In this document: positions 20,761-31,095 of the stretch, one piece after another
Layout: every line of letters begins with the position of its first letter
How positions within the stretch are numbered: the first letter of the stretch is position 1
Origin: Fragilaria radians
Lineage: Eukaryota > Bacillariophyta > Fragilariophyceae > Fragilariales > Fragilariaceae
DNA length: 64,000 nucleotides
Direction: 5' to 3'
NCBI GenBank assembly: GCA_900642245.1
Contig: CAAAJI010000015.1
Location: 386,951 to 450,950, forward strand
Position numbers and translations under genes: made by a program
The notes under the pieces: model-generated
What the model saw: the letters and a program-made list of their open reading frames with translations, nothing else
What the model was told of the DNA's origin: nothing
Database searches by the model: none

Positions 20761-21562
20761 TTATAATGTGGAATCAAAAGGAGGAGGAAGCCTTGCCATG
20801 ATTCAGACACACTTATTGATTCATTCGACTAAAAAAATCGGAGATGAACTCAAGGAAAGGAGGAAGTATCTCACCCCTGGTACACCAAGATTTAAGATTC
20901 AGAAATCTACGGAAGAAATGGATGTACTTCATACAAATTGTGAGAAAAAGAATAGGTCTGGTGTTGGGATGCTATTATACTTGACTAAGTACTCACGTCC
21001 AGATATTTGTAACATTGTCCGGGAGTTCTCAAAGTGTATGGATTCATCATCTTGGAACTTGATGATGATCTTGGATGAAATCTAAGATCTTTTGTGGTAG
21101 TTATTGGGCAGGAGACCCAGAAACAAGGGTTTGTGTGACAGGCTTTGTGATTTACTTGATGGTCGTATATGTATGTTGGCGTTCAAAGTCCCAGAAAGGT
21201 GTCACACTGTTGAGCACTGAGGCTGAATATGTGGCTATATATGAAGCCATTAAGGAAGTCAAGTTTGTCTAAAATTTGTAAAATAGCCTTCATACCAAGG
21301 CAAAGCTTCCCATTGTTGTAAGGACAGATAACATTGGCGCCATTGTTCTGTTAGAAAGTGCATTGACAGGGTTCCGTACAAGGTACATGGACAATCATTA
21401 TTTCTTTGTCCGTGGGTGTAATGAAGACAGTTTTATCAGGATTGAATTTGTTCGGTCTGCTGAAAATGATGCAGACATGTTTACGGAGAATGTTAATCCG
21501 GAATTGTACGAGAGGCACACAAAACAATTTGTAAGTGATATTGGAGACTTTTGTACTAGTTA
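20760..21562 (+). pseudogene. Copia A RT end and RNase H relic
   Basis: The 20753-21085 frame contains YLTKYSRPDICN, the end of the Copia RT. The 21075-21272 frame has GFVIYLMVVYVCWRSKSQ and LSTEAEYVA, the RNase H acidic box. A third frame to 21562 has VRTDNIGAIVL and DMFTENV, the Copia C-terminus. Three frames and at least two frameshifts are needed, so it is inactive. The stop at 21560-21562 is a natural-looking pol end. Confidence 0.7.
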
Positions 21563-22680
21563 GCTGTTTCAGGATTGGAAGGGTGTTAGAAATATGCCTC
21601 ACAAACAATCATTTAGAATTTACTTGCTTAGGGTTTCTCCATTAGGAATTGAAGTATTAACATGAGTAAACGTTTTGGTAAAAGATTAATTAACTAGTCA
21701 CAACTTTACAAGAAATCATTTCTCTTCTTACCCTCCTTGCTTATGAACTATTTCAACACTTCAATGACATGCATCATTAAAGTCAGGTGGTATCCTACAA
21801 TGGTCACGCCCTTGTTAGTCTGATTAACAACCACGAATTCTGATGCTTCTGGATTACAAGCCTTGACGCTTCTTTATTGCTCTTACGAAGTCTTCCATGC
21901 ATCATCCTAAAAAGTCCTTTCTTCAAATTCAATTTCCATGATTTCTTCTTTGTCCTCATCATTGTGGATGTTATCTTCATTGCCTTGATCTCCAGTTTCC
22001 AACTTCCATTACCTGCGCTTAGCCAGATAATGTCTCTGATCTAACCGCATACCCAGCTCTTGTGGTAAACTGTTGGTAAAAATCACCTGTGCGATTTGGA
22101 GGATGATAAAAAATGCAGATTGTTTCTTAGTGGTCACCACTCCTATTTCTCCAAAAATCCAACTGTTTCTTGACAAATTGAGATTTCCTACGAAAGCATT
22201 ATTCATAGGGTGACTTGAAGCAGCATTCTCTTGTCACAATTTTTCAATAGAAAGGTGCAGTCATCACGATGTAACATCGCCAAAATTTAACCATAACATA
22301 CCATACACTTCACTTCTTTTTTTCTTTGAGTGCATCTTTGTCCTGAATATTCAAACTTGCTTTCCAATTCGTTCATATCATAATTGCAATTAATCTCTGT
22401 CCTATCTGAACATTTCTATGCACACCAATTGTTTTTGAACATGATGCGTATCGTGCTCCTCTCCAATAAAATAACTAGTAGGAGGGCTATTTTAAACACA
22501 GATAAGGATCACTTGACAATCCTTAAGCAAAAAGACCAGGCTATTCTTATTAACAATTTTCTGGAGGCGGCAAAAATCAGTATCTTATCTGTTAAAACGG
22601 TCTTCTTGGCATTCATTCTTCAAAACAAGTGGTTACTCGGTTCCACACAAATCTGGCATCCTGGTGGAACCCGAATAGAA
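21563..22680 (-). mobile_element. Minus-strand Copia-like debris
   Basis: On the minus strand, the 22206-22009 frame reads RNSWIFGEIGVVTTKK, which resembles the LRMFSEVGVVTTKN stretch of the Copia relics at 54.5 and 63.3 kb (a post-integrase segment). The rest of the interval has no clear match. Together with the LTR-like sequence just beyond 22680 it suggests the remains of an inverted Copia element. Confidence 0.4.
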
Positions 22681-22689
22681 TATAGAGAA

Positions 22690-23100
22690 TAAGACAACAC
22701 GTTTGGTGGAAAACTGATAACTGAAGATGTATATTGCATTTGCATTAAATGTCACATTTAGCTAATTCCTTAATTAAATCTTTATGATTGGATCTAGAGC
22801 TGGATTGTACAGTGATATTTTCCATTTATAAGCAATATTTAATCTTCACTAAGTTTCACTAGTGCATCATTTATCATATTTAAACTTGAGCTGGATTTTC
22901 AATAGGCTAGTGTACTTATAACTATCAATTAATTTTTTGATTCTACTACTATTTAACTTGCACTAGCGGTACAGGACGTCTCCTTATACCGGTACACACA
23001 CACATCTCTGGGTTAAATATTTCATTATCAAACTACTATTTTTACAACCTATTGTGCTAGGGATAAGCTTCTTGATCCTCCAGTCAAGGTAGGTTAAAGC
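22690..23100 (-). repeat. Inverted copy of the 18.7-19.3 kb LTR-like element
   Basis: The reverse complement aligns with about 18665-19010: it begins with CTACCTTGACT and GGATCAAGAAG, then AACACAATAGG (here AGCACAATAGG), then the GTGTGTGTACCGGTAT and GAGACGTCCTGTACCG blocks, then a TGCCTATAAATGGA-like block. Similarity fades towards 22690. The copies have diverged by substitutions and small indels. Confidence 0.7.
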
Positions 23101-23850
23101 TCATTAGCAGAGGTACTCCTTAGAACATCCCGATCTTATCAAGTTTTTCAACAGCCAAACAAAGTCAATCTCAATGGATTCCACTTACATCTCAAGATAA
23201 TGAACGCTTCGCGCTTTATTCTTGCAGCTACATCCTGCACATATGCGCTATACCACAACACTAGCTTTTATTGAAACTCTAACTGAATTTTGCAATATTC
23301 TTTTGGGTTAACATCGAGAGAGCATGTAATGTGAATGGCTCCTATTGTTGAAACTCTAACTGAATTTTGCAATGTTTCTTTTGGTTAACATCTCAAGGGC
23401 TTTACACATCTTAAGAGCATGTGTTGTGAATGGCTCCTCGATCTTGAAGAACTTGGGTATGAAATAGTCTATATTTAGGATAGTTTAACATTGCGTCTGA
23501 TGCTCTTGGACTCTGGTGATTGAAGAATTAATATGACTGAAGTAAATTATGGACTTGATCTCATGGTAGATACCTTCGCTCTTCAATTCAAAGCTATTAA
23601 AATTTTCAAATGCAGATTAGAATTAAAAAAATTAAGCAAAAAGAAGAGACTAGGTGGCAAAAACATCTGTAGAGTCACTTGAAAAACAATTACTTCCGTT
23701 TCAGTACAAGTGATTTTACTGCAGTGTAGTGTTGAAAACGAGGACGAAAGTTAGGCATAACGAAAACCCTTGCATTTTCATTTTATCATCCAACGTGGCA
23801 TTTTTCCATTCCATTTCAAGCGCTATATTCATTGATAATTCATAGTCATA
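23101..23850. other. Spacer and upstream region of ATPase copy 2
   Basis: It contains the 77-bp direct repeat at 23271-23434 (listed separately). The last 90 bases resemble the upstream region of ATPase copy 1. No gene is supported. Confidence 0.4.
23271..23434. repeat. Direct tandem repeat, about 77-87 bp x 2
   Basis: TTGAAACTCTAACTGAATTT begins at 23271 and again at 23348. Both units run through a TTTTGGGTTAACATC-like block and end with a GAATGGCTCCT block. The second unit is longer by about ten bases (extra TTTACACATCTTAA). Non-coding. Confidence 0.8.
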
Positions 23851-26754
23851 ATGGCGTCGCCTTTTGAAGAGGACACCAACAAACATTTGAAAGTTGTCTG
23901 GGATTCACTTTCTCGAGTAGCATCTTCATCGCATCATTTATCAGAAGTTGTTTTAATTGAGGGAAGCTCTGGTGAAAAAAAGAACCATTTGATTCACACA
24001 TTGCGGCAAGAATTAGAACGGCGGAATGCTTATGTCGTCCGAATGCACATTGATCGAATCGAATATACTCATGCTCTCTCTCCTGCGATAATGTGTGTGA
24101 AGAAAATATTTGAAATATGCTTAAACTCGCCTCGTAAACAATTGATTTTGACACATCTAAAAGAGGAGGTTTCCTTGGAGGAATTGAATGCTGTGGCTCA
24201 TGTTATTCCTGACTTTTTTGACCTTCTCAATGAACAAACATCCAAGTCAGAGACTCAAGCTATTGTGAATCCTACCATCTTCGAATCTCACTTTGTCCAA
24301 CATTCCATCCGAAGTATACTTCGTGTGATTTATACAGAGTTAATACCCTTTGTTATCCTTGTGGAAGATATTCACAGAGCGAGTCCTGCGTATCTTGAAC
24401 TTTTGAAGCGAATGATCTTGTCTTCGACTTCTAAACTACGTCGCCAAATTATCTTTACGACTCAAGTCAGCAAGCAAACCTCAACAGGAGGAGTACCCGA
24501 CTTTTTGCATGCGTTTTCAGAATCTTCTTCTACATCGTTTCACCATATTCGAATTGACGAGAGCCCTGTCGGCTCTGCTAACTATGCTCGTATGATAACC
24601 AAATGTATCGATACTCTCTCAGACGAACAGAAAAAAATATTGATGATTTCATCCAAGATAGGCTCTCAGGTGGAGGCTAAATTGTTGCAATCTGTGATCA
24701 TGGTGTTTGATCAAATAGATCAAATCAATCTCACACAACCCCTTAAGGTTGTGAACCAAGATAATGGTGCCAGTATAGTTCAAGAATCGTTATTGAGTTT
24801 CGTTTCCAAAGGTATTATGGAGTTTTCAGATGGTGCATATAATTTTGTTGATGATTCAGTATATGAAGCCACCATATGTCTTTTGAATTCTGATCCTAAT
24901 AATGCAATTTTCTTCTTTAAAGTTGGAAGAGCTGCGTATCATTTGAGCTATGGGAAATCCGACCTTTTACTTCCAGCCGTTGTGCTGTTGAATGACGCAA
25001 CAGAGATTCTCTCCAAGCAATGTCAGGTGGTTTTAGCTCAACTTAACTTGAAATCCGCACAACAAGCCGCACAGGGAGAATTATATGAGCAAGCTGCTTA
25101 CTTTACTCGGAAAGGTTTAGTGATTCTAGGCTTCAGCAAGTGGAATACTGAATATGCGTTGTCATTGGAATTGACAACTATGCTGGCAGAAATGTCACTT
25201 GCGCACAGAGACTATGTTGCCTGTAAGGCTGCCGTGGATGAAGTTATACTTAACGCAATGTCCGTGGAAGACAAAAAGCCGGTATACCTCATTTTGATGC
25301 AGTCACTTCGATCCCAAGCTCGTTATTCCGAGGCAATCGATCTTGGTATACAACTGCTCCAATTATTGGGAGAAAAAGTGAAGAACAGCAGCTTTAGAAT
25401 AGGACTGGCAGCTCCGACGTCTCGAATTCAATTTAACAAATACGCACCAGGATTTTTGGATCGTCCTCCAATGCAAGATCCCATAAAACTTGAAATTTGT
25501 AAGCTCCTATATCTCCTTGGGGAGATGGCTTGGATAAATGGTGACATCCAGCTAGCCATTCAGCTGCATTGCCGTATCGTCAACATTAGCTTTAAGTATG
25601 GTCCATGTGAATTTTCTGCTCAAGGCCTTGCGTCTCTTGGTATTTTCTTTCGCTTAAATGAATATTTTGAAGATGCCAAGAAGGCAAGTCAATTCGTGCT
25701 TGTAATGCTACAGAAGTTCCCAACCACGAAGTCTGACATGACAAAAGCACTGATGGCGTATTACATAGATCACTGGTTTCATCCTTATGCCGTAGGGGTG
25801 GAAACTACGATGCCTTTCAATTGGAATTCGTTTCATCAACGATGCGTTTCAAGTATGTTGTTCTCAAGATATTTGCAACTTTCGATAAGTCTTACAGGGG
25901 GAGAGCGATTGACTGTTTTAAGTGAAAAATATTGCGAATTAATCGAAGACGCCCGTCGATGTTGTGAAACACTCATTGTTATTAAGTTGCAGCCTGAATA
26001 CCAATTTGTATTGAATTTGACAGGTCAAAGTCGTAACGTATTGGTACTGTCAGGTTCTTCCATGACAGAGGAATCGTATCTAGCTGAATGTTTGGAATTG
26101 AACGTAGACTCCAGCACTGTAAGCTATGAGAAGATGAAACTAGCGTATTACTTTCACCAATATGATAAGGCAAATCAAGAAAAAATTGTTCACGACAAAT
26201 ACGATATGAAGCCAATTGCAAGTCTTCCATATGCTGTATGGTTTGGAGGTCTTGTTGCTTTAGAAATGTTCAAAATAACCTTGAAAAAGAAGTATCTCAA
26301 CGATTCCAAGAAGGATTTAGTAAGGCTTCAAAAATGGAGGAAAGTTGGTTGTGTAAATGCAAATCATATGATTCTTCTTTTAGAGGCAGAGATCGCTGCA
26401 GCAACTTCCTCCAGTGCAGCTATGGGATTGTTCAGTGACGCGATTGATGCTGCGGCAAGATCGGATTATACTCCAGATCGTGCGTTGATTAACGAACGAG
26501 CTGCAATGTACTGTTTAGTAAACAACGATACGGCAAACGCGTGTGATCGAATGATTGAAGCCACACGAATGTACAATCGTTGGGGTGCAACAGCTAAGAT
26601 ATTGCAAATACATTCCAAATATCCTTATCTGTTTTACGATCAGAATTCTGCAGTCTCCTCTCGGAAATCATCCTCTCAAGAAAAATCAAATGAAGACAAG
26701 CGCTTCCCTACGACTTCTTCCGCAGTCACTATGTTACTTAGTAAGAAACGTTGA
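23851..26754 (+). CDS. AAA-type ATPase-like protein with TPR-like helical repeats, copy 2
   Basis: Single-exon frame of 967 aa, paralogue of the minus-strand gene at 10156-13161. The first 345 residues differ at only about ten positions. The same degenerate Walker A (GSSGEKKN, 38-45) and intact Walker B (VILVEDIHRAS) are present. Beyond residue 345 similarity is patchy: near-identical blocks such as KWNTEYALSLELTTMLAEMSL and the DIQLA-QLHCRIVNISFKYG segment alternate with blocks that differ at about half the positions (about 355-420 and 640-700). The TPR-like helical region ends with ATRMYNRWGATAK, the typical closing motif. The C-terminal tail is about 30 residues shorter than in copy 1 and differs completely after SSRKSS. 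No fused output domain. Its ATG is the first in frame and coincides with that of copy 1. Probable signalling or scaffold ATPase relative; cellular role unknown. Confidence 0.85.
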   Translation: MASPFEEDTNKHLKVVWDSLSRVASSSHHLSEVVLIEGSSGEKKNHLIHTLRQELERRNAYVVRMHIDRIEYTHALSPAIMCVKKIFEICLNSPRKQLILTHLKEEVSLEELNAVAHVIPDFFDLLNEQTSKSETQAIVNPTIFESHFVQHSIRSILRVIYTELIPFVILVEDIHRASPAYLELLKRMILSSTSKLRRQIIFTTQVSKQTSTGGVPDFLHAFSESSSTSFHHIRIDESPVGSANYARMITKCIDTLSDEQKKILMISSKIGSQVEAKLLQSVIMVFDQIDQINLTQPLKVVNQDNGASIVQESLLSFVSKGIMEFSDGAYNFVDDSVYEATICLLNSDPNNAIFFFKVGRAAYHLSYGKSDLLLPAVVLLNDATEILSKQCQVVLAQLNLKSAQQAAQGELYEQAAYFTRKGLVILGFSKWNTEYALSLELTTMLAEMSLAHRDYVACKAAVDEVILNAMSVEDKKPVYLILMQSLRSQARYSEAIDLGIQLLQLLGEKVKNSSFRIGLAAPTSRIQFNKYAPGFLDRPPMQDPIKLEICKLLYLLGEMAWINGDIQLAIQLHCRIVNISFKYGPCEFSAQGLASLGIFFRLNEYFEDAKKASQFVLVMLQKFPTTKSDMTKALMAYYIDHWFHPYAVGVETTMPFNWNSFHQRCVSSMLFSRYLQLSISLTGGERLTVLSEKYCELIEDARRCCETLIVIKLQPEYQFVLNLTGQSRNVLVLSGSSMTEESYLAECLELNVDSSTVSYEKMKLAYYFHQYDKANQEKIVHDKYDMKPIASLPYAVWFGGLVALEMFKITLKKKYLNDSKKDLVRLQKWRKVGCVNANHMILLLEAEIAAATSSSAAMGLFSDAIDAAARSDYTPDRALINERAAMYCLVNNDTANACDRMIEATRMYNRWGATAKILQIHSKYPYLFYDQNSAVSSRKSSSQEKSNEDKRFPTTSSAVTMLLSKKR

Positions 26755-27481
26755 TCCTCCTTCCACCATGATTTGCAGGACACTAACTATAATAGCGGTG
26801 TATGATCTCAATATATGAGTGCCAGACGAGATAGCACAGTTTTCTTCCACGAGAAAAATTCTCCATATACACAAAAATCAAAATTGTATACCATGCACAG
26901 AAATAATTACAAATATTGATCTTGGTCACCACCAGTTTTTAGTTTTATCTTAGGATTTTTTAGCTTCGCTTGACTCTTTCATAGTTGAATTCTGCACTAA
27001 AAGAATTCATTCCGCAGAGAGATCCGCATGAAAGCTAGCACATCATAATTATCAATGAGCATTTCTGCATCCTTAGTAATGAAGGGAAGGCAATTCATCA
27101 GAGTTGTTCAAATATGTCATTAAAACCTATTGATATTGATTTTTTATCCAAGGTATACGATATAACGCTAGTTCGGGAAATCTTAGATTGAATTCCCTAT
27201 TTCTTGAAAACGAAGTATTTTGAAGTCACAGCAAAAAAAATTCTGTCTATCGTTTGCTTATCAATTAAACTGTAGCTAAGACTCACCCTGAATGTTTACG
27301 ACCTGTACTAAATTGTTAATCTCATCTAGTGCAAAAATCATGTTCTCCGAAGTATCCTACTCAACAAAGACGTATTCACAGTTTATACTCTAAAATACAT
27401 TATACTTTTGTTTGGACTTGATTACGGATGATCTCAATGTTACGGGACGGAGTTGATGATTGTGGAAAGATATGCCATACT
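26755..27481. other. Intergenic region between convergent genes
   Basis: Lies between the stops of ATPase copy 2 (+) and the START-domain gene (-). AT-rich, with no supported gene or repeat. Confidence 0.4.
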
Positions 27482-28680
27482 TTAGGGAGTCATAAGGATA
27501 CCCTCTCGTTCCATCATATTGTCGACGTCATTCACAATGTTCCAAATATCGGCGGAAGACTTCATCGAATAAACGGATTGTCCATGTTGGAATAATCCCT
27601 TAATAACTTCTACCAATATTGGAGTGGTCAACCATGTGGGAAGGCCACCAACATCAATTTGAAGGACGTATTCAACATCAAAGGAATCAGGTCCCGTTGG
27701 CACTAATGTTGTACTGAACAAGTGGGTTCTACTTCTTGGAAGTCGTTTCTTGCGGTTGGTAGGTGGCATCAAATGATTGTGCCAATCTTCCATTTCGGTT
27801 CCCCAAATGACACAACTTCCATCACTAAAGTCTTGAATGCCACAGAGAGTCAACTGTTCACGACCGGGCACACCCAAGTAGGACTTGGTCTGACAGTATC
27901 CAACTCCAAGGCGACTGCAGTCTCCATACTTCCCGAACCCCATCATGACATTGGCAACATCCAAATCTTGGATGGGGTAGGCCTCGTAGACTTGTTGGAT
28001 GGAGGGATCCCATTTTTGACGTTCGGTGAGGCTCATGATAAAGTTGGCAAATACCAATCCGACACAAGGACCTTTCAAGGAACCGCGAAAGCGAAGGATA
28101 GGACAATTCAAGTTTTGAAAGTTTTCGATTTTATCAACTTGATGAACAAGGTTGTTTGGCTTGGTTTCCATGTTAGTCCAAGTTAGAACTGTAGGGAAGA
28201 AGAAGGAATATGAAGAAGAATGATCGTTAGAAGAAAATTATAACGAAGTAACATTCAAGCATTGTCAAAGTATACAACAAGATACTATCTTCACAATACT
28301 ATTAATTCAACATGAATGAAAGAAAATAAAAACAACAACGTACCATCTGGAATTGTTGAAAAGTGAGACTTTCCAGTCGTTTGACGAGGTGTCGAATCGG
28401 GATCAATAGCAACCTTCGCAAGAGGTGAAACCAATTGGATCCTACGAAAGAGTTCATCAAAGTCAGGCAATTCAATTTCCACACCTTCTTGTTGTGATGG
28501 TGCCTTGATTTGTTGATCAGGTATCGTTTGAAACATTGGACTTGTGAATGATTCTGATCCGAAAGGAAGAGACAAGGAAATGATAAAGATTAAGAAGAAG
28601 CGACATGAGAGTTGTCGTCGTCGTCGAATGGACGAAGAAGAAGAAGAGGAAGCAACCGAGTCTTGTAGAAATGTCATCAT
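27482..28680 (-). CDS. START-domain lipid-transfer-like protein with N-terminal targeting sequence, two exons
   Basis: Exon 1 is 28680-28344 and exon 2 is 28188-27482, joined over a 155-bp GT...CAG intron (28343-28189, donor GTACGT, phase 1) to give 347 aa. The N-terminus has a Ser run, four Arg, and a hydrophobic core (about residues 28-40) followed by GSES|FTSP. Phe directly after the likely cleavage site resembles the ASAFAP-type motif of plastid-targeted proteins in diatoms, so plastid import is possible; plain secretion is the alternative. From about residue 140 the protein reads as a START/Bet v1-like lipid-binding domain: RQKWDPSIQQVYEAYPIQ early, a GREQLTLCGIQDFSDGSCVI strand pair in the middle, and VLQIDVGGLPTWLTTPILVEV near the end, a typical START C-terminal helix region. 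It would bind or move a lipid or pigment between membranes. The exon 1 start is the first ATG in frame (a second ATG follows directly). Confidence 0.8.
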
Positions 28681-29149
28681 GATATTTTATATGATAGCTA
28701 GTTGTTGTTGAAAAGATACTTTCAATCTCTTTTTTGTGTGGTTTAATTGAAAGAGAAGTCTAATCAGGTCTTTTTTGTTTCTCGTTGGTTTGAATTGAAG
28801 ATATCGGAACTAAGGAAACAAAAAAGATGGGGAAGTAAAAAATTCCAAAAAATCAATTCTTGTGGATGAGTTCAACTTGATAATCTCGTGGAGGCAGGCA
28901 CGTCGGGTCGAGAATTTTTATGTGTTCGTTTGGAAGGGAAAGGGATATAATAACGTAGGGAATCCCACCACCTACTTACCTTGGGTGGAAATGGCCACAT
29001 CGACCCCAGAAAACCGTACAACGTGCGTACTTCAACATCGACACCTTTGGTACTACGTGGCAAACGAGTGTGAACTGAGTCGACTTGAAAAAGTTTTTAC
29101 TAAAGGTACGAGTTAACAAATTCTACACTACCGTATCTACACTACTCAC
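28681..29149. other. Upstream region of the START gene
   Basis: No supported gene; the 84-aa frame at 28862-29116 has no recognisable features. It probably contains the promoter and 5' UTR of the START gene. Confidence 0.35.
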
Positions 29150-29830
29150 ATCCGATCGGGAAAGAGCTACCCCGTAACCCTTGTGCGTTTTGTTAGAAAA
29201 GAATACTCGAGAAAGTGATCGAGTACGACTAAAATCAATAGGGATATCGCTAATTCAAACGTACATTCATTTAGAATTATAAACTAAGACTTTCAGTTGT
29301 AAACCGTAGAATATTTAACGCAATTGTCATTCAAATGCTACTGAAATATGTATAGATTTACTTGCAATATTAATCTGCAACTAAATGAAATTCCTTCAAA
29401 ACAATGAAAAAATAAATAACACTACTCCTTTAAAATGAGGAAAAAGACCTTTTGTAAAGTCATTAATGATATGGATCACTTATAGTGTTGGTTATTTGGG
29501 ATGACTCTTATTGTATAAATCCAACATTTGCCTTATTTTTTAAACTGTCAAACAAGTAAAGAATGCATTTTATAAAGTTAACAAAACAACCATGCACCAA
29601 CAGCTTAATATTGATTATTTCATCGACAATCTTTGACGTTCCAATAACAGCAGCACCAATAACTTTTACAACAATACCGCAAGAAAATTCTATGTCTTTA
29701 AACCATAGTTTTAATAGAAAAAATGAAATTGCAACCTTTATATCTTCCTAATGCCAATGCTAAATCAATGGTTTAAATTACTTAAAGTTCTGTGATGCTA
29801 ATTGCAACTGTATATGCCACTCACATGCTG
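29150..29830 (+). repeat. Interspersed repeat, unit 1
   Basis: Marked by TGCGTTTTGTTAG near 29184, ACTCGAGAAAGTGATCGAG near 29205, an AGGGATATCGCTAATTCAAAC block, and further on CAAACAAGTAAAGAATGC and CAATCTTTGACGTTCCAATAAC. The same blocks in the same order occur in unit 2 (29945-30430), and the first 290 bases occur inverted at 47400-47720. No coding content. Confidence 0.75.
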
Positions 29831-29944
29831 GATCAAGAAGTAAATAGGTTTACAAATAACAATCATATACATCTTTGTCATACTGGTAATGTAGAAATTG
29901 AAAGATTCATAAATGTGTAACTCTGCGGAGCAAAGCAAGCACCA

Positions 29945-30430
29945 AGAGTTTCACATCCTACCCCTGAACCCTTCTGCGTTTTGTTAGTACAGTGATACTC
30001 GAGAAAGTGATCGAGAAGTTTAGTAGTTAGAGAGTGAGCGACTAAAATCACTAGGGATATAGCTAATTCAAACGGTTACGTCTAATTATCACGTTGTATG
30101 GTTGGGATATTGTATTAATCCTTCATTTTGTCTCACTTTTACACTGCCAAACAAGTAAAGATTACACTTTATATAGTTAACAGAGTAATAATGTTGACTT
30201 TGCATCAGCAACAATATTATTTTGATTTTTCCACCAACAATCTTTGACGTCCCAATAACGGCACCCGTAATAAGATCTACAACAACATTGCAAGAAAAAG
30301 CTAAAAATATGTTGTTAAACCATAGTTTCAAAAGGAAAAAATGAAATGACTAACTCTATTCCTTCCTCATGTCAATGCTAAATCAAAGGTATAATTTACT
30401 TTAAGATCTGTGATGTTGAATGCAATTGTA
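29945..30430 (+). repeat. Interspersed repeat, unit 2
   Basis: Direct, diverged copy of unit 1. It lacks about 200 bases present in unit 1 (the 29281-29480 part) and has an extra GTAGTTAGAGAGTGAGCG segment also seen, inverted, at 47.6 kb. The shared 3' part includes ACAAGTAAAG, TTGACGTCCCAATAAC and AAACCATAGTTT blocks. Confidence 0.75.
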
Positions 30431-31095
30431 GATACCAATGATATGTTTGGTCAATTAGTACAACTTAAATATTGTGTCATGCATCAAATTGTATGACCTA
30501 CAAATTCCAGGTTCACAAATAGCAATAATAAAAATCCATGCCATAATTATTGCTGGAAATTTATAAGCAGAAACTGTTGTTTTTAACTCTGCATAGCAAA
30601 GCAAGCGCCAACTATTTGTTTCAAATAAATAGTTTCAGAAACAGAGACGTCACTCTAACGTCAATGGGATGAATGAAAAAATGGAAGAACAAGTTTCTAC
30701 TTTGGGATGGATGTTATCAATCAACCTTTGCAACAAAAAGGACAAGGAAAAAGTGAGAAATGCAATGTTCAATACTCATTTCTTAACCAATTTGACAAGA
30801 GATGGAGTAGATAACTTCTTCTTGAACGCAAAGCAATACCATTCAAAAAATAACACGCATAGATACACTAACATGGAATCAACACAAGCTTGTTTTTCTT
30901 CCTCTCATGATTCTCCCTAAAACTAGCATGTTGGATTATAGGTACAAAAAGATCAATTCGCATTATCTTACTATCTTTATATTGGAATCCCATTGTCCAA
31001 AAATTATAAAATACAAGGGTTCCTTCATTTGGATAATATATATAAATATATATATGTCTTGGACGCCTACCTACTTATTTGAAATTCATTTTTCT
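30431..31095. other. Intergenic, one doubtful small frame
   Basis: A frame of 83 codons starting with ATG at 30669 ends at 30920; it has no recognisable motif and no homologue in the window. A short AT microsatellite lies near 31024-31054. Nothing else supported. Confidence 0.3.

Larger units (their letters stand above)
14680..21562 (+). mobile_element. Copia A: decayed Ty1/copia element interrupted by two later insertions
   Basis: The polyprotein can be followed across the interval: gag (14680-15103), zinc knuckle and protease (18421-18684), protease to pre-integrase (19325-19570), integrase HHCC-like region (19600-19950), RT (about 20050-20760, with YVDD at 20643-20654), the end of RT (20760-21080) and RNase H (21090-21562). 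Two other elements sit inside it, Copia B at 15104-18420 and an LTR-like insert at 18691-19324. The junctions are clean in the sense that gag stops and the CCHC region resumes in the order seen in the other Copia copies. Stops and an internal loss of the integrase core show it is dead. Its own LTRs were not identified. Confidence 0.75.

Noticed and set aside
23846..24154. 102-aa minus-strand frame opposite ATPase copy 2
   Set aside because: It overlaps the real coding strand completely and has no independent support.
27722..28186. 154-aa plus-strand frame
   Set aside because: Antisense shadow of the START-domain exon 2.
30669..30920. 83-aa frame with ATG
   Set aside because: Protein-like composition but no motif, homologue or splice context; not supportable.
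31024..31056. TATA-rich run considered as a promoter
   Set aside because: A simple AT microsatellite next to the 3' end of a minus-strand gene; the position does not fit a promoter.
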